From Strigamia acuminata (taxonomy: Eukaryota; Arthropoda; Chilopoda; Geophilomorpha; Linotaeniidae), in assembly GCA_949358305.1 (NCBI GenBank), contig OX442316.1:5518001-5582000 (forward strand): DNA of 64,000 nt, read 5' to 3'. Position 1 is the stretch's first letter; each line of letters starts with the position of its first letter. Below the pieces are notes generated by a model, which was not told the origin of the DNA, searched no databases, and was given only the letters and a program-made list of their open reading frames with translations. This document shows, in pieces, positions 22,664-34,422 of this stretch. Made by a program: the position numbers and the translations under genes.

Positions 22664-22995
22664 TTGACTAGTTAGAACTAAAGGTAGAATAGAAAATTTC
22701 CTATTAAGATTTAGCATTAGCAAAGGCAGTTCTCTCTAAGAGCTTGATTAGCCTTATGCTGAAAATAAACTACTAAAAGAACAATTACAATTTGGAGGAG
22801 CTCAGTAGCCAGCGGTAACTCTAGTATTCTACTAAGGTTATTGGTACACTCCACACCCAAAGCAGAGACAATTTAATAGAAGAGGTAATCCATCTAGCAG
22901 GACTGACTACAATCAACAAGCACCATTTGGAGCTCAACAACACTGGTTGGGGATATTGTCACAACTGTTGTAACCAAGGTAATTATAGAGGAAAT
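22664..22995 (+). repeat. Retrotransposon gag fragment, third copy
   Basis: The same Gag-tail sequence as at 11717, further decayed and cut short near the CNNCGNQ position, downstream of copy 7 exon 2. It begins GAACTAAAGGTAGAATAGAA, which shows the fuller left boundary also seen at 41038. Confidence 0.6.
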
Positions 22996-23154
22996 ATGAA
23001 CATGTACATTTTTATATCTTCCACCAGTTTGGCATAGTTTTTGGTGGGTTGGTATTTTAAAAAATCCATGAAGAAAACTGCCAATGCTTTACAATTTTCT
23101 AATTTGGGATATTCGTAGCAAATCGTTGTCAACCTTGACATCTTTTGAAACAAC

Positions 23155-26100
23155 TGTTGTTTATTGAATGTTATATTCCTGTCCGCCAGGTGTCTTTGTC
23201 ACCTGTGCACCTGTCCCTGGCACTGACCAATCAGTGACCTGTTCTGTATTTTGTGCTCCGCGCACTTTTAAACATCTGTTTTAGATTAAAACCATCTCTG
23301 TTAATATTTCACCAAAAAACCACGCGTCTCCAATTTTATGCCTCCAACATATTAGAACTAAAACTACAGGTTATGGGCCCAGCACGCTTCCACTGCGCTT
23401 AAAAATCATCAAGTTTTGTACCGGAACATTCGAGGAAGTTAAAAACGAATTTAACACGAACATTCCACAAGAAACAGAACTAAGAAACGATGGCGAACAG
23501 CGGCGGAAATTCAGCTCGAATCGAGGCGTTGGGAAAGGAAAACTTCGACACATGGAAGATCCAGATGGAAGCAATTTTGGATCAACGGGACCTACTCGTG
23601 CACGCGGAAGGTACGTCGAAACGACCAGAAACCATCGAAGGAAACGCGAAACGTATGAAGGAGATCGAAACGTGGGAGAAAAGTGATCGAACAGCCAAAA
23701 ATGACATTTTGCTAAATATAAAACAATCGGAACTTCGAATGGCTAAAAATTGCAACACCGCGAACGAATTGTGGAGGAAGCTGCATAGTGTGTACCAATC
23801 GAAAGGACCGGCAAGAAAAATCACGTTGTTAAAACGACTCGCAACACACAAGATGGCGGACGGAGAAAACGTGGAGAACCACTTAAAAGAATTCTTCGAG
23901 CTGGTGGATAAGCTACTAGACATGGATTTCAAGATGCCCGAAGACTTCACAACGATCTTACTGCTACTAAGCCTGCCGAACTCTTACGACAACTTCAGAT
24001 GCGCAATAGAATCGCAAGATAAATTGCCCTCGCTGGAAGTTTTGGAGGGAAAGATCAAAGACGAGTCCATCGCCCGCGGAAAAGGGAAAGAAGACGTATC
24101 GGACGCCATGATGGCCAGAAAAACGTTCCAAAAACGTAAGCAACCAAAGAAATACGGCGACGAAAATTCGAATTCGACCGAGAAGCCAGCTTTTAAATAC
24201 AAGTGTCACGGTTGCGGAAAAATTGGCCACAAAATCGCCGATTGCCGAAGTAAAAGCAAGAAGGAAAGCGCATCAAGAACCGAGAAATCCAAGTACGAAT
24301 TATTTTTCTGCGAGCAAATCGAGACAGCACTGATAAGCGAGAAGTCACGACCGAAAAATTGGTGTTTGGACAGCGGCGCAAGTTCCCACATGTGCTCGAA
24401 CGATTCAACATTTTCGACGATCGAATTGCTGAAAAACCAGAAGCTGAATTTGGCCAGCAAGGCGAGCACGAAAATCGACGGAAAAGGAACCGCGAAAATC
24501 GTCGTCAAGACTGGGGACGGAAATATGAAGTTGGATTTGGCAGAGACTCTTTTGGTACGAGATTTGCGAACGAATTTGATGTCAGTCGGGAAAATCACGG
24601 AACGAGGCCACAAAGTAATTTTCGACGATAAATCAGGAACAGTAATAAATTCGAAGGGAGAAATCGTACTCACCGCCGAAAAAAGAAATGGATTGTATTA
24701 CATCGTCGACGAGACCGAGGATGCTGCGACTGCAGCGGAAATTGAAGTCGGAACCGGATCAAAACCTGCAAAACCCGCAAGTACGAAAATACAAGAATGG
24801 CACAAAAGACTTGGGCACCTGAACGAGTCAAGTCTGAAAATACTAAACGAAAAGGCGGACGGAATGAATTTGGAAAAGGACGCCAAGCTGCCAACTTGTG
24901 AAACTTGTATCGAGGGGAAGCACGCAAGTACGAAATTTCCTGACTCCACGTCAAAAAGCAAAAAACTGCTGGAACTTGTACACTCGGACGTTTGCGGACC
25001 AATGCCAACAAGGTCCATGAATGGATCGAGGTATTTCGTGACGTTTACCGACGATAAATCGAGATGGTGCAAGGTGTACTTTTTGAAACACAAAAGTGAA
25101 GTTTTCGAGGCATTCAAGTCGTTTAAAACTTTTTGCGAGAAGGAAACTGGATGCGCGCTCAAAGTTTTACGATCGGACAACGGGAAAGAATATGTAAATA
25201 AGAAATTCGACGCATATTTACAAGAAAACGGCATAAAGCGCCAAACCAGCGTCGAACGAACCCCGGAACAAAATGGCGTCTCGGAAAGAATGAATAGAAC
25301 TTTGATCGAGATGGCACGATGCATGTTACTGCAAGCAAAATTGCCCAACACGTACTGGGCGGAAGCAATCAACACTGCATGCCACATCCGAAATAAATGC
25401 CCAACTAGAAGTTTAGAAAATGAAATCCCGCATCAAGTTTGGACCGGAAGAAAACCAAATGTCGACTATTTTCGAGTTTTCGGGAGCAGAGTCTTCGCGT
25501 TGGACAAGAAACCAAACAAGGGGAAGTTCGAACCGAAGTCAAAAGAATGTATTCTCATCGGATATTGGGACGGATCGAAGGCGTATCGTTTATGGTCGAA
25601 AAGCGAAAATAAGATTATAAAAAGTCGAGACGTGAAATTTGTCGAAAAATCAAAAAATGAGACGAATGAAGAATGTGGAGAAGACGATAATAATAATTTT
25701 AATAATGATTTCACCGATTCCAGAACAGATCCAGACGAAAACAGAACCGAAAATTCCGAAGATGAAATAGAGAACGCAAACGAGAACGAACCCAACAATG
25801 CAGCCGAGCCCGACAATGAGAACGAGAGAGAGACGCAACACGAAGAAGCCGAACCTCGTCAAAATGAAAACACGAAAACGATTCCACGACGATCCGCTAG
25901 AACACCAAAACCTTATCCAAACCGAAATGGGGACCCACCCAGAAAGAAATATACAAGAAAGAATCTGACAACAACTAATGAAGTTTTGGACGAAATTGCA
26001 CAGATAGCAATTCTCGACGATCCAACAACAGCGGCCGAAGCTTTGAATGGAAATGACCCACAAGAATGGATGAAAGCGATGAAGGACGAATACGACGCTT

Positions 26101-27941
26101 TAATTGAAAACGAAACGTGGGAGGAGTGCGACCGACCGAAAAATAGAAACGTAATCGGATGTAGATGGGTCCTCCGCACAAAATTTGAAGCAGACGGGTC
26201 AATCGAACGCAGAAAGGCCCGACTGGTCGCCAAAGGATATGCACAGCAGCCAGGCATCGACTACTTTGAAACCTACGCGCCCGTCGCACGACCGGGATCA
26301 ATTCGAATGATGATGGCAATCGCAGCCGAGTTGGGATTGACCGTACACCAAATGGACGCGATAACGGCATATTTGAACGGCGAAATCGAAGAGGAAATTT
26401 TTATGGAATTCCCCGAATATTTGGAATTTATTGCTGGAATAAAAATCAAGAAAGGAAAAGTCTGCCGGATGAAAAAGGCGTTATACGGATTGAAGCAGTC
26501 GGGTCGCCAGTGGTACAAAAAACTGGACGAGAAGTTGCAAAAGCACGGACTGAAGCCAACAAACGCAGACCCATGCGTGTATTACCAGACGAATGGAGAA
26601 GTCATCACGCTCGTCGCAATCTACGTGGATGATTTTATCATCGCAACGAACTGCAAAAGAAACCTGGAGAAAATAAAATCGAACCTGAAGAGCGAGTTCA
26701 AAATGAAGGATTTAGGACAAATTCACTACTGTTTGGGAATCGAGTTTAAACAGGACGAAAAGACGAAATCAATCACGATGGCGCAGAAAAAATACGTTAA
26801 GGACATACTGAATCGTTTCGGAATGCAAGACTGCTCGAAAAACACAACTCCACTCGACGCAAATCAGAAATTGCAGAAAAACAAGAAAAAGGAGGATGGG
26901 ACCGACGAAGAGCTACTGGATCCGGAAAAGTTCCCGTACCAAAGTTTAATCGGATCACTCATGTACCTCGCCGTTTGCACTCGACCCGATATTTCCTACA
27001 CCGTCAGCGCATTAAGTCAATATAATTCGTGTTTCACCGGAACTCATTGGACAGCAGCAAAACGCGTCCTAAGATATTTGAAGCATTCATCGAATCTCGG
27101 GCTAAAATTCGAAAAGACCGGAAAAGACTTAGTCGGCTACACGGATGCAGATTGGGGAGCAAACTTGGACGACCGTCGCTCGTACACCGGCTACTGCTTT
27201 AAACTCGCGAACGCGACAATATGCTGGGAAGCAAGAAAGCAGAAGACCGTCGCAACCTCGTCGACCGAAGCAGAATATATGGCGTTGGCCGACGCGTCAA
27301 AAGAAGCAATCTACTTGCGAAACTTCCTAGACGAAATTAAATACATCAACAAGAAGAAAGAAACGACCCTCATTTATAGCGATAATCAGGGGGCACACAA
27401 ATTGGTGCGAAACCCAATTTTCCATTCCAGGACCAAGCACATCGATATTCGCCACCATTTCGTTCGAGAAACATATGAGCGGGGAGATATCAACATAGAA
27501 TTCCTGGAGAGTGAGAAGATGGTCGCCGATGTGTTGACCAAGGGGCTTTTTAAGCCAAAACACGAAGAATTGATCGCCCAATTTGGATTGAAGGAAATTG
27601 TTTAAGAAATATTGTTTTTTAATATTTGAATTGTTTGTGAATGAATACTTTAATGTTTAAATGTCTAAATTGCTTAAGAAAAATGTTTTGAATTTTGAAA
27701 TGTAGGAATATTTCCATTCAGGGGAAGTGTTGTTTATTGAATGTTATATTCCTGTCCGCCAGGTGTCTTTGTCACCTGTGCACCTGTCCCTGGCACTGAC
27801 CAATCAGTGACCTGTTCTGTATTTTGTGCTCCGCGCACTTTTAAACATCTGTTTTAGATTAAAACCATCTCTGTTAATATTTCACCAAAAAACCACGCGT
27901 CTCCAATTTTATGCCTCCAACATATTAGAACTAAAACTACA
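23155..27941 (+). mobile_element. Complete Ty1/copia element (copia-1)
   Basis: Two 214-bp LTRs (23155-23368 and 27728-27941) start TGTTG and end CTACA and look identical by eye. The element is bounded by the 5-bp duplication ACAAC (23150-23154 and 27942-27946). The primer-binding site directly after the left LTR, GGTTATGGGCCCAGCACGC, matches the anticodon-arm region of initiator tRNA-Met, the unusual priming also used by Drosophila copia. A purine tract (AGGGGAAG) precedes the right LTR. Without the insert, the flanks restore the type IIa promoter sequence CAAACAACTTAATAAAGC. Identical LTRs and an open gag-pol indicate a recent insertion. Confidence 0.97.
23490..27605 (+). CDS. copia-1 Gag-Pol polyprotein
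   Basis: A single 1,371-residue frame. In order: Gag with one CCHC knuckle (CHGCGKIGHKIADC, about residues 239-252), aspartic protease (WCLDSGASSHMC, about 290), integrase with the HHCC finger (HKRLGHLN ... CETC) and DDE core (HSDVCGP, LRSDNGKEY, PEQNGVSERMN), reverse transcriptase (catalytic YVDDFI at about 1045) and RNase H (YTDADWG, SSTEAEYMAL). The integrase-before-RT order defines Ty1/copia. No frameshift or stop is present, so it is potentially active. GC content is visibly higher than in the surrounding receptor genes. Confidence 0.97.
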   Translation: MANSGGNSARIEALGKENFDTWKIQMEAILDQRDLLVHAEGTSKRPETIEGNAKRMKEIETWEKSDRTAKNDILLNIKQSELRMAKNCNTANELWRKLHSVYQSKGPARKITLLKRLATHKMADGENVENHLKEFFELVDKLLDMDFKMPEDFTTILLLLSLPNSYDNFRCAIESQDKLPSLEVLEGKIKDESIARGKGKEDVSDAMMARKTFQKRKQPKKYGDENSNSTEKPAFKYKCHGCGKIGHKIADCRSKSKKESASRTEKSKYELFFCEQIETALISEKSRPKNWCLDSGASSHMCSNDSTFSTIELLKNQKLNLASKASTKIDGKGTAKIVVKTGDGNMKLDLAETLLVRDLRTNLMSVGKITERGHKVIFDDKSGTVINSKGEIVLTAEKRNGLYYIVDETEDAATAAEIEVGTGSKPAKPASTKIQEWHKRLGHLNESSLKILNEKADGMNLEKDAKLPTCETCIEGKHASTKFPDSTSKSKKLLELVHSDVCGPMPTRSMNGSRYFVTFTDDKSRWCKVYFLKHKSEVFEAFKSFKTFCEKETGCALKVLRSDNGKEYVNKKFDAYLQENGIKRQTSVERTPEQNGVSERMNRTLIEMARCMLLQAKLPNTYWAEAINTACHIRNKCPTRSLENEIPHQVWTGRKPNVDYFRVFGSRVFALDKKPNKGKFEPKSKECILIGYWDGSKAYRLWSKSENKIIKSRDVKFVEKSKNETNEECGEDDNNNFNNDFTDSRTDPDENRTENSEDEIENANENEPNNAAEPDNENERETQHEEAEPRQNENTKTIPRRSARTPKPYPNRNGDPPRKKYTRKNLTTTNEVLDEIAQIAILDDPTTAAEALNGNDPQEWMKAMKDEYDALIENETWEECDRPKNRNVIGCRWVLRTKFEADGSIERRKARLVAKGYAQQPGIDYFETYAPVARPGSIRMMMAIAAELGLTVHQMDAITAYLNGEIEEEIFMEFPEYLEFIAGIKIKKGKVCRMKKALYGLKQSGRQWYKKLDEKLQKHGLKPTNADPCVYYQTNGEVITLVAIYVDDFIIATNCKRNLEKIKSNLKSEFKMKDLGQIHYCLGIEFKQDEKTKSITMAQKKYVKDILNRFGMQDCSKNTTPLDANQKLQKNKKKEDGTDEELLDPEKFPYQSLIGSLMYLAVCTRPDISYTVSALSQYNSCFTGTHWTAAKRVLRYLKHSSNLGLKFEKTGKDLVGYTDADWGANLDDRRSYTGYCFKLANATICWEARKQKTVATSSTEAEYMALADASKEAIYLRNFLDEIKYINKKKETTLIYSDNQGAHKLVRNPIFHSRTKHIDIRHHFVRETYERGDINIEFLESEKMVADVLTKGLFKPKHEELIAQFGLKEIV

Positions 27942-27946
27942 ACAAC

Positions 27947-28149
27947 TTAATAAAGCAATTATAAATATTTCAACTTCCTAACTTGTCGTTAATATAATTA
28001 CTGTTATAATTAACTTCCTTAAAACAATTTTCAGGGAAAACAAATCTATAGAACAAAAACACAGCACACACTTCCAGCGACGGTTGAGGAATGATTAACA
28101 TTGGTATCAGGAGCAATATTGTGTATCCGATAGAAATATCAACTGAATT
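27947..28149. other. Remainder of the copy 8 upstream region
   Basis: This is type IIa leader sequence (TTAATAAAGCAATTATAAAT onward). The conserved element belonging to it, at 23129, is now 5 kb away because copia-1 lies between. Confidence 0.7.
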
Positions 28150-29236
28150 ATGGAGAAATTTTCAGAGTGCATCAAGTGGAAACTGTACTTTTCAGCTGAC
28201 TACATATTTATTGAAAACGAAGCCTTGCTTTATCTACCGTCAAATCAATCGTACAATATTGGCGAATACACAACAAACAACCAAACCGCACTTGTTTGCG
28301 TTCCACAAGATGTTCGACCACTATTTTATGACATAGACTTGATTTACGTTACAGCATGGATGTTGTCAATCATTGCACTCATTTTTGCCGTATATTGTCA
28401 TTCGCTAAGTGTGAGTACTGTTTACGACAAACGACCTCTTATATGCCATATGGTATGTTTAATAAGCCTATTTGTAACTGGTGTTGCGTACCAACTTGGA
28501 CCTTGTGTTGTTAGAAAGATGTGTTACTTTGTAGGCATTTGTAACCAGTATTCTTTCCTGGCGGCCTTTTGTTGGCTGAACGTTGTCACTTTTAATATGT
28601 GGAGACATTTTCATCCGCAGCGGATTCTCTTGACGTACGAGGGTACGTCAAGTTTCAAGTTTGCATTCCAATCACTGTACGCGTGGATGGCACCAGCTGT
28701 GGTGCTAATCGTATCCAATTTGCTGATTTTTGTAAAGGCTCCTCTTGTTAATTACAGCGCAATATGTTTTATATCTACGTACAGCAACAAAACTCAAATG
28801 CTTTTTTTGCGAGCTGGTGAATGTTTCCCATTACTAGTTAATTTTGTTTTAGTGATAATAACTTTCTACAATTTGAAGTCAATAAGCACGGGAGTTGCAA
28901 TGGCAAATCAAAAAATTCATTCACAAATGTAAGAATCGAAGTTATTTATGTATGACAAGAATAATTTCAGATTTTTTTTATAATTTAAATTTTAGGCTCC
29001 GAATGTATGTCAAGTTATTGCTGGTCACTGGTTGTTGTTGGCTTTTTGGACTTTTGGAATATGTTACTTTGCCTTATTCACCTAACCCAACATACTGGAT
29101 TGTACCTGATGTTATAAACAGTCTGCAAGGACTCGTATTGTTTTTTATTTACAACTGCAATTGTGAAATTAAAGCTAAAATAAGTAAACATTATTCTAAC
29201 ATAATTGGTCAGTTGAGGAGTTGGCTTTGTTTATAA
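28150..29236 (+). CDS. Mth-like GPCR, copy 8 (type II)
   Basis: Exons 28150-28928 and 28996-29236 give 339 residues. The frame is intact, but its promoter is interrupted by copia-1 209 bp upstream of the ATG, so expression may depend on the LTR or be lost. The loop before TM4 reads ILLTYEGTSSFKF instead of ILYSTSRTSSFKF. The 13 changed bases are the reverse complement of the adjacent sequence and form a perfect 10-bp hairpin (28629-28652). One N-glycosylation sequon is lost (NEA for NET). Confidence 0.86.
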
Positions 29237-29339
29237 ACAAAACTCACAATTTCATCTACAATTCTGCGTTATTGAATGAAAAGAATGTAATCAAAATGTA
29301 ATAAACTTCCTAAATCATTCTGTAGTAGTTTTACTGTAT

Positions 29340-29600
29340 GGTCAATGCAGCAAACTAAGTTACTATTACTACGTTTACATGCCCCGAATATTTTGAGTGG
29401 TGAATAATTCAAGTGGTGAAAAAATCAAATTGCTGTGGTTAAATGCAGAAAATAATTCGTGGTCATTTTCGGTCTTCGACCAATCGGGAAGTTCCGGAAG
29501 TGATGCGCATTAAAAGTAGTTCGAGTTCACTCGAAATAAACAACCTTCTTCAAGGGATTATTCACTACTCGAATAATCCTTGTCATGCCTTTTTACATGA
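29340..29600. repeat. Dispersed ~250-bp repeat in receptor 3' flanks
   Basis: The sequence from GTCAATGCAGCAAACTAAG through GGATTATTCACTACTCGAAT recurs at 34670-34916 and 52715-52985 with small differences. It contains self-complementary pieces (GTGGTGAATAATTC and ATTATTCACTACTC), which suggests an old MITE that was copied along with receptor units. Confidence 0.5.
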
Positions 29601-29843
29601 CAGTTGTGCACACGGAATATACTTGTACACACATCCCTATAGTCAAGCTTGACAGATTTCAAATGATCGGAAAATTTGAATTTTCGCACGCGATTGTTGC
29701 GTCATTTACAAATGATATAAATTTTTATACTTAAAACAAAGGAACATAATTGTTCTCACGAGTCATGGAAGCCATTAGATAATAAACATAACGAGTATTT
29801 TTAAAGCAATACCGTCAGTTCTGTAGAAACAATTGTACAAACT

Positions 29844-30953
29844 ATGCAGCAGTATCCAAACTGCCTCAAATGGAAACTTTACCACTCAACTGATTACATT
29901 TTAACTGAAAACAAAACATTAATTTACCTGCCTTTAAATATGACGTACACCGTAGATGAATACCGAACAAACAAAGATACTGCACTAGTTTGCATTCCGG
30001 AAGATGTTCAACCACCATTTTATTGCATAGATCTACTTTACGTCACGGGATGGGTATTGTCAATAACCGCACTTATTTTTTCCACATATTTTCACTGCAC
30101 ATCGCGTACAACAGTTTACGACAAACGACCGCTTGTGTGCCATATGATATGCTTATTGAGCTACTATTTGTGTATTCTTGTGTTCCAAGTGGGACCCGAC
30201 TACGACAGACAGACCTGTTACTTTCTAGGTATTTGTGCTCAATATGCTTTCATCGCGGCCTTTTGTTGGCTCAACGTTGTCATTTTTAATGTGTGGAGAC
30301 ATTTTCATGCGCAACGGATTCTCCAGTCCACAAATCGTCCATCGAGATTAAAGTACACGTGCCAATCACTGTACGCGTGGATGATACCAGCGTTGATTCT
30401 AATCGTATCCAATTTGCTGATTTTTGTAAAGGCTCCTGTTGCCGTTAGTTTCAGCGAAAGATGTCTTGTGAATTCGTATGATAACCATGCTCAAGTGTTT
30501 TTTCTGCATTGGAGTGAATGTTGCATTTTTATGGTTAATGTTGTTTTGATGTCTATTACGTGTGTGAATTTGAGATCGATGAGCGCGGAAATTGCAGTGG
30601 CAAATCAACGGATTCATTCGCAGATGTAAGTTTGTTGTTCACAATAAATTTGAGTTAGTTTAATGAATAATGTTACTCCGTATTTCAGGTTGAGAATGTA
30701 CATAAAGTTAGTATTGGTCACTGGTGTTTGTTGGGTCATTCAAATTGTTGAATGGGCTATACCTTTGAACACTCGACCATCTTTTTGCATTGCGCCCGAT
30801 CTGTTTAACTCTCTGCAGGGACTTATTTTGTTTCTTATTTACAATTGCAATAGTGAAGTTAAAACCAAATTACGTCAACATTTCTCAACCATAACTCTAT
30901 GTCTCAGAGGTGGCTTTGCAATATCACAGAGATCAGCATCATCTCACTTATGA
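29844..30953 (+). CDS. Mth-like GPCR, copy 9 (type I)
   Basis: Exons 29844-30625 and 30689-30953 give 348 residues, closely similar to copy 1, 26 kb away. Differences include LQSTNRPSRLKYTCQ (one residue longer than copy 1), SFSERCLVNSYDNHAQ in the second extracellular loop, and HWSECCIFMVNVV at TM5. Both type I genes share the C-tail motif LRGG-AISQR. An upstream in-frame Met is absent here, which supports the MQQYP start for the subfamily. It lies between type II copies, so the type I gene moved together with type II neighbours. Confidence 0.88.
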
Positions 30954-31709
30954 AATACATATTACTTTTCATGTAATTATAATAATTTAACACTAAATAT
31001 AAACTGTAAGTACATTTTTAAATGCTTACGTGAATAGTTAAGTGTAATTATAAGTGGTCACATGATATGTCATTGAAATAAAATCCTTGGAACAGTTTTA
31101 TAATATATTTGCTTTGTTTCAACAAGGATTACGATATTAACTAGATATATATTACCATTCGATTATTCAGTCATAATATAACTACTCCGTACCCGACATC
31201 TGGATGCCAAAATCAAGCAGAAAAATCTCAGTGTGCGCACGCATAAATGCAATAAAAACTTTATTCTTAGAATATTTAGTATTTGAATTTGGCATTAAGA
31301 TAACAGGCTGTAGTCAGTTCATTTTTGAAATGCTGCCCAGCAAAACAGTTACACTGCTTTGCAATGCTTCTCCACTGAAGTAATTTGAATTTTTAAAAAA
31401 TCAGCGATGACGCTTTACGATTTTCTAATTTAGGATATTCTTGGAAATCAACCTTGACATCTTTTCAAACAACATAATAAAGCTATTATCTGTTGTGAAA
31501 GTATGAATACGTAATTAAGCTTTCTCATTTGTCGTTAACATAATTCCTGTTATAATAAAATTTCCTTAAAAAAATTTTAAGAGGAAAACAAATCAAGAGG
31601 ATTTAACACACAGCACACACTTTCAGTGACGATTCACTACAGACATCACTTAGGGAATGATTAACATTGGTATCAGAAGCAATATTGGGTATTACGAATA
31701 TTACGAATT
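30954..31709. other. Spacer between receptor copies 9 and 10
   Basis: The type I 3' flank, followed by a type IIa upstream module very similar to that of copy 2 (element at 31448-31458). The copy 1-2 and copy 9-10 pairs therefore look like duplicates of one two-gene segment. Confidence 0.6.
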
Positions 31710-32802
31710 ATGGATAAACTTTCTGAGTGCATCAAATGGAAACTGTACTTTTCAACTGACTACATTTTGATTGAAAATGAAACCTTGCTTTATCTACCGA
31801 CAAATCAATCGTACAATATTGGCGAATATGCAACAAACAATCAAACCGCACTGGTTTGTGTTCCACAAGATGCTCGACCACTGTTTTATGACATGGACCT
31901 AATTTACATAATTGCTTGGCTATTGTCAATCAATGCACTCATTTTATCCGTATACATCCAGTCGCGAAGTATGAGTAATGTTTACGACAAACGACCTCTT
32001 TTATGCCACATGATGTGTTTGTTGTGCTTCTATGTATTTGGTCTTTCGTACCACCTAAAACCTAGTTTTATTAGAAAGATGTGCTATTTTATAGGCACTT
32101 GTTACCAGTATTCTTTCTTGGCGGCCTTTTGTTGGCTGAACGTTGTCACTTTTAATGTGTGGAGACATTTTCATCCGCAGCGGATTCTCTATTCAACACC
32201 TCGTGCATCAAGTTTCAAGTTTGCATTCCAATCGCTGTATGCTTGGTTGATGCCTGCTTTCGTTCTAATCATATGCAATTTGCTCATTTTTGTAAAAGCG
32301 CCAATTGTACTTGGTTTAGATTCGTCATGTTTTTTATCTATGTACCGCACCAACGCTCAAGTGCTGTTTCTTCAAGCCAGTGAATGTTACACATTACTAG
32401 TTAATGTTGTTTTAATAATGATTACATTTTACAATTTGAAGTCGATGAGCTCGGGAATTGAAATTGCAAATCGGCGAATTCATTCACAAATGTAAGAATT
32501 TTCGTGGTTTGGTTATTTGTGACAAGCATAATTCCAATTTATATGATAATTTACATTTTAGGTTTCGAATGTATGTCAAGTTATTACTGGTCACTGGTGT
32601 TTGTTGGGTTTTTCAAATTTTGGAGTGGGTTACATCGCCTTATGTACGTAACCCAGCGTACTGGACTGTACCTGATGTCATCAACAGTCTGCAAGGATTA
32701 ATATTGTTTCTTATTTACAACTGCAATGGTGAAATTAAAGCCAAAATACGTAAACATTATTCTAACATAATTGTTCAGTTGAAGAGTTGGATTTGTATAT
32801 AA
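31710..32802 (+). CDS. Mth-like GPCR, copy 10 (type II)
   Basis: Exons 31710-32491 and 32562-32802 give 340 residues, nearest to copy 2. TM1 contains SINALILSVYIQSRSMSNVY, with N where relatives have I. The C-tail is short (VQLKSWICI) because the stop falls where copy 2 continues. The leader is trimmed relative to copy 2 (TATTACGAATATTACG in place of the TATCCGATAGAATCC form). The frame is intact. Confidence 0.88.
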
Positions 32803-33234
32803 AAAAAACTCACTGTCTCACCTTGGGGATAATGTCACAACCGTTGCAACCAAGGTAATTATAGAGGAAATATGTACATGTACATTTTTATATCTTCCAC
32901 CAGTTTGGCCTTGTTTTTGGGCCGTTGGAATTTTAAAAAATCCATGAAGAAAACTGGCAATGCTTTACAATTTTCTAATTTGGGATATTCCTAGCAAATC
33001 GTTGTCAACCTTGACACCTTTTCAAACAACTTAATAAAGCAATTATAAATAATTAAACTTTCTAAGTTGTTGTTAATATAATTACTGTTATAATAATCTT
33101 CCTTGAAACAATTTGCAGAGGAAAACAAATCTATAGAACAAAAACACAGCACACACTTCCAGTGACAGTTGAGGAATGATTAACATTGGTATCAGGGGCA
33201 ATAATGTGTATCTGATAGAAATATCAACTGAATT
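32803..33234. other. Spacer between receptor copies 10 and 11
   Basis: A short remnant of the gag fragment (about 32820-32875) is followed by a type IIa upstream module with the element at 33005-33015. Confidence 0.5.
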
Positions 33235-34320
33235 ATGGAGAAGTTTGCTCAGTGCATCAAATGGAAATTAGACTTTTCAACTGACTACAATTTTATTGAA
33301 AACAAAACCTTGCTTTATCTACCGACAAATCAATCGTACAATATTGACGAATACACAACAAACAATCTCACCGCATTTGTTTGCATTCCACAAGATGTTC
33401 GACCATTATTTTATGACATGGACTTAATTTACATAATTGCTTGGCTATTGTCAATCATTGCACTCATTTTTTCTATTTACTTCCAGTCGCGAAATGTGAG
33501 TAATGTTTACGACAAACGACCTCTTTTATGCCACATGATGTGTTTGTTGTGCTTCTATGGATTTGGTGTTGTGTACCACCTACAACCTAGTTTTATTAGA
33601 AAGACGTGCTACTTTGTAGGCATTTGTGGCCAGTATTCTTTCCTGGCGACCTTTTGTTGGCTGAACGTTGTCACTTTTAATGTGTGGAGACATTTTCATC
33701 CACAGCGGATTCTCTATTCAACATCTCGTACATCAAGTTTCAAGTTTGCATTCCAATCACTGTACGCATGGATGGTACCTGCTTTGATTCTAATCGTATC
33801 AAATTTGCTGATTTTTGTAAAGGCTCCTCTTGCTAATTACAGCGCAATATGTTTTATGTCTATGTACAGCAACAAAACCCAGGTGCTTTTTTTGCAAGCT
33901 GGTGAATGTTTCCCATTACTAGTTAATGTTGTTTTAGTGATAATAACTTTCTACAATTTGAGATCAATAAGCAAGGGAGTTGCAATGGCAAATCAAAAAA
34001 TTCATTCACAAATGTAAGAATCGTAGTTATTTATGTACGACAAGAATAATTTCAATTTTTTTTATAATTTACATTTTAGGCTCCGAATGTATGTCAAGTT
34101 ATTGCTGGTCACTGGTGTGTGTTGGCTTTTAGGAGTTTTGGAGTGGGTTACTTTGCCTTATACACATAACCCAACATACTGGATTGTACCTGAAGTTATA
34201 AACAGTCTGCAAGGACTCATATTATTTTTTATTTACAACTGCAATCGTGAAATTAAAGCTGAAATGAGTAAATATTATTCTAACGTAATTGGTCAGTTGA
34301 GAAGTTGGCTTTGTTCATAA
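33235..34320 (+). CDS. Mth-like GPCR, copy 11 (type II)
   Basis: Exons 33235-34013 and 34080-34320 give 339 residues. The sequence groups with copies 4, 8 and 15 (APLANYSAICFMSMYSNKTQ). TM3 reads KTCYFVGICGQYSFLATFCW. Exon 2 has acidic changes in the usually basic tail (EIKAEMSKYYSN). The frame is intact. Confidence 0.88.
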
Positions 34321-34422
34321 ACAAAACTCACAATTTCATCTACAATTCTGCGTTATTGAATGAAAAGAATGTAATCAAAATGTAATAAACTTCCTAAATC
34401 ATTCTGTAGTAGTTTTACTATA

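Noticed and set aside
24193-25816. Several long minus-strand frames opposite copia-1 (and similar ones opposite copia-2)
   Set aside because: They are shadows of the gag-pol frames, with no motifs or independent signals.
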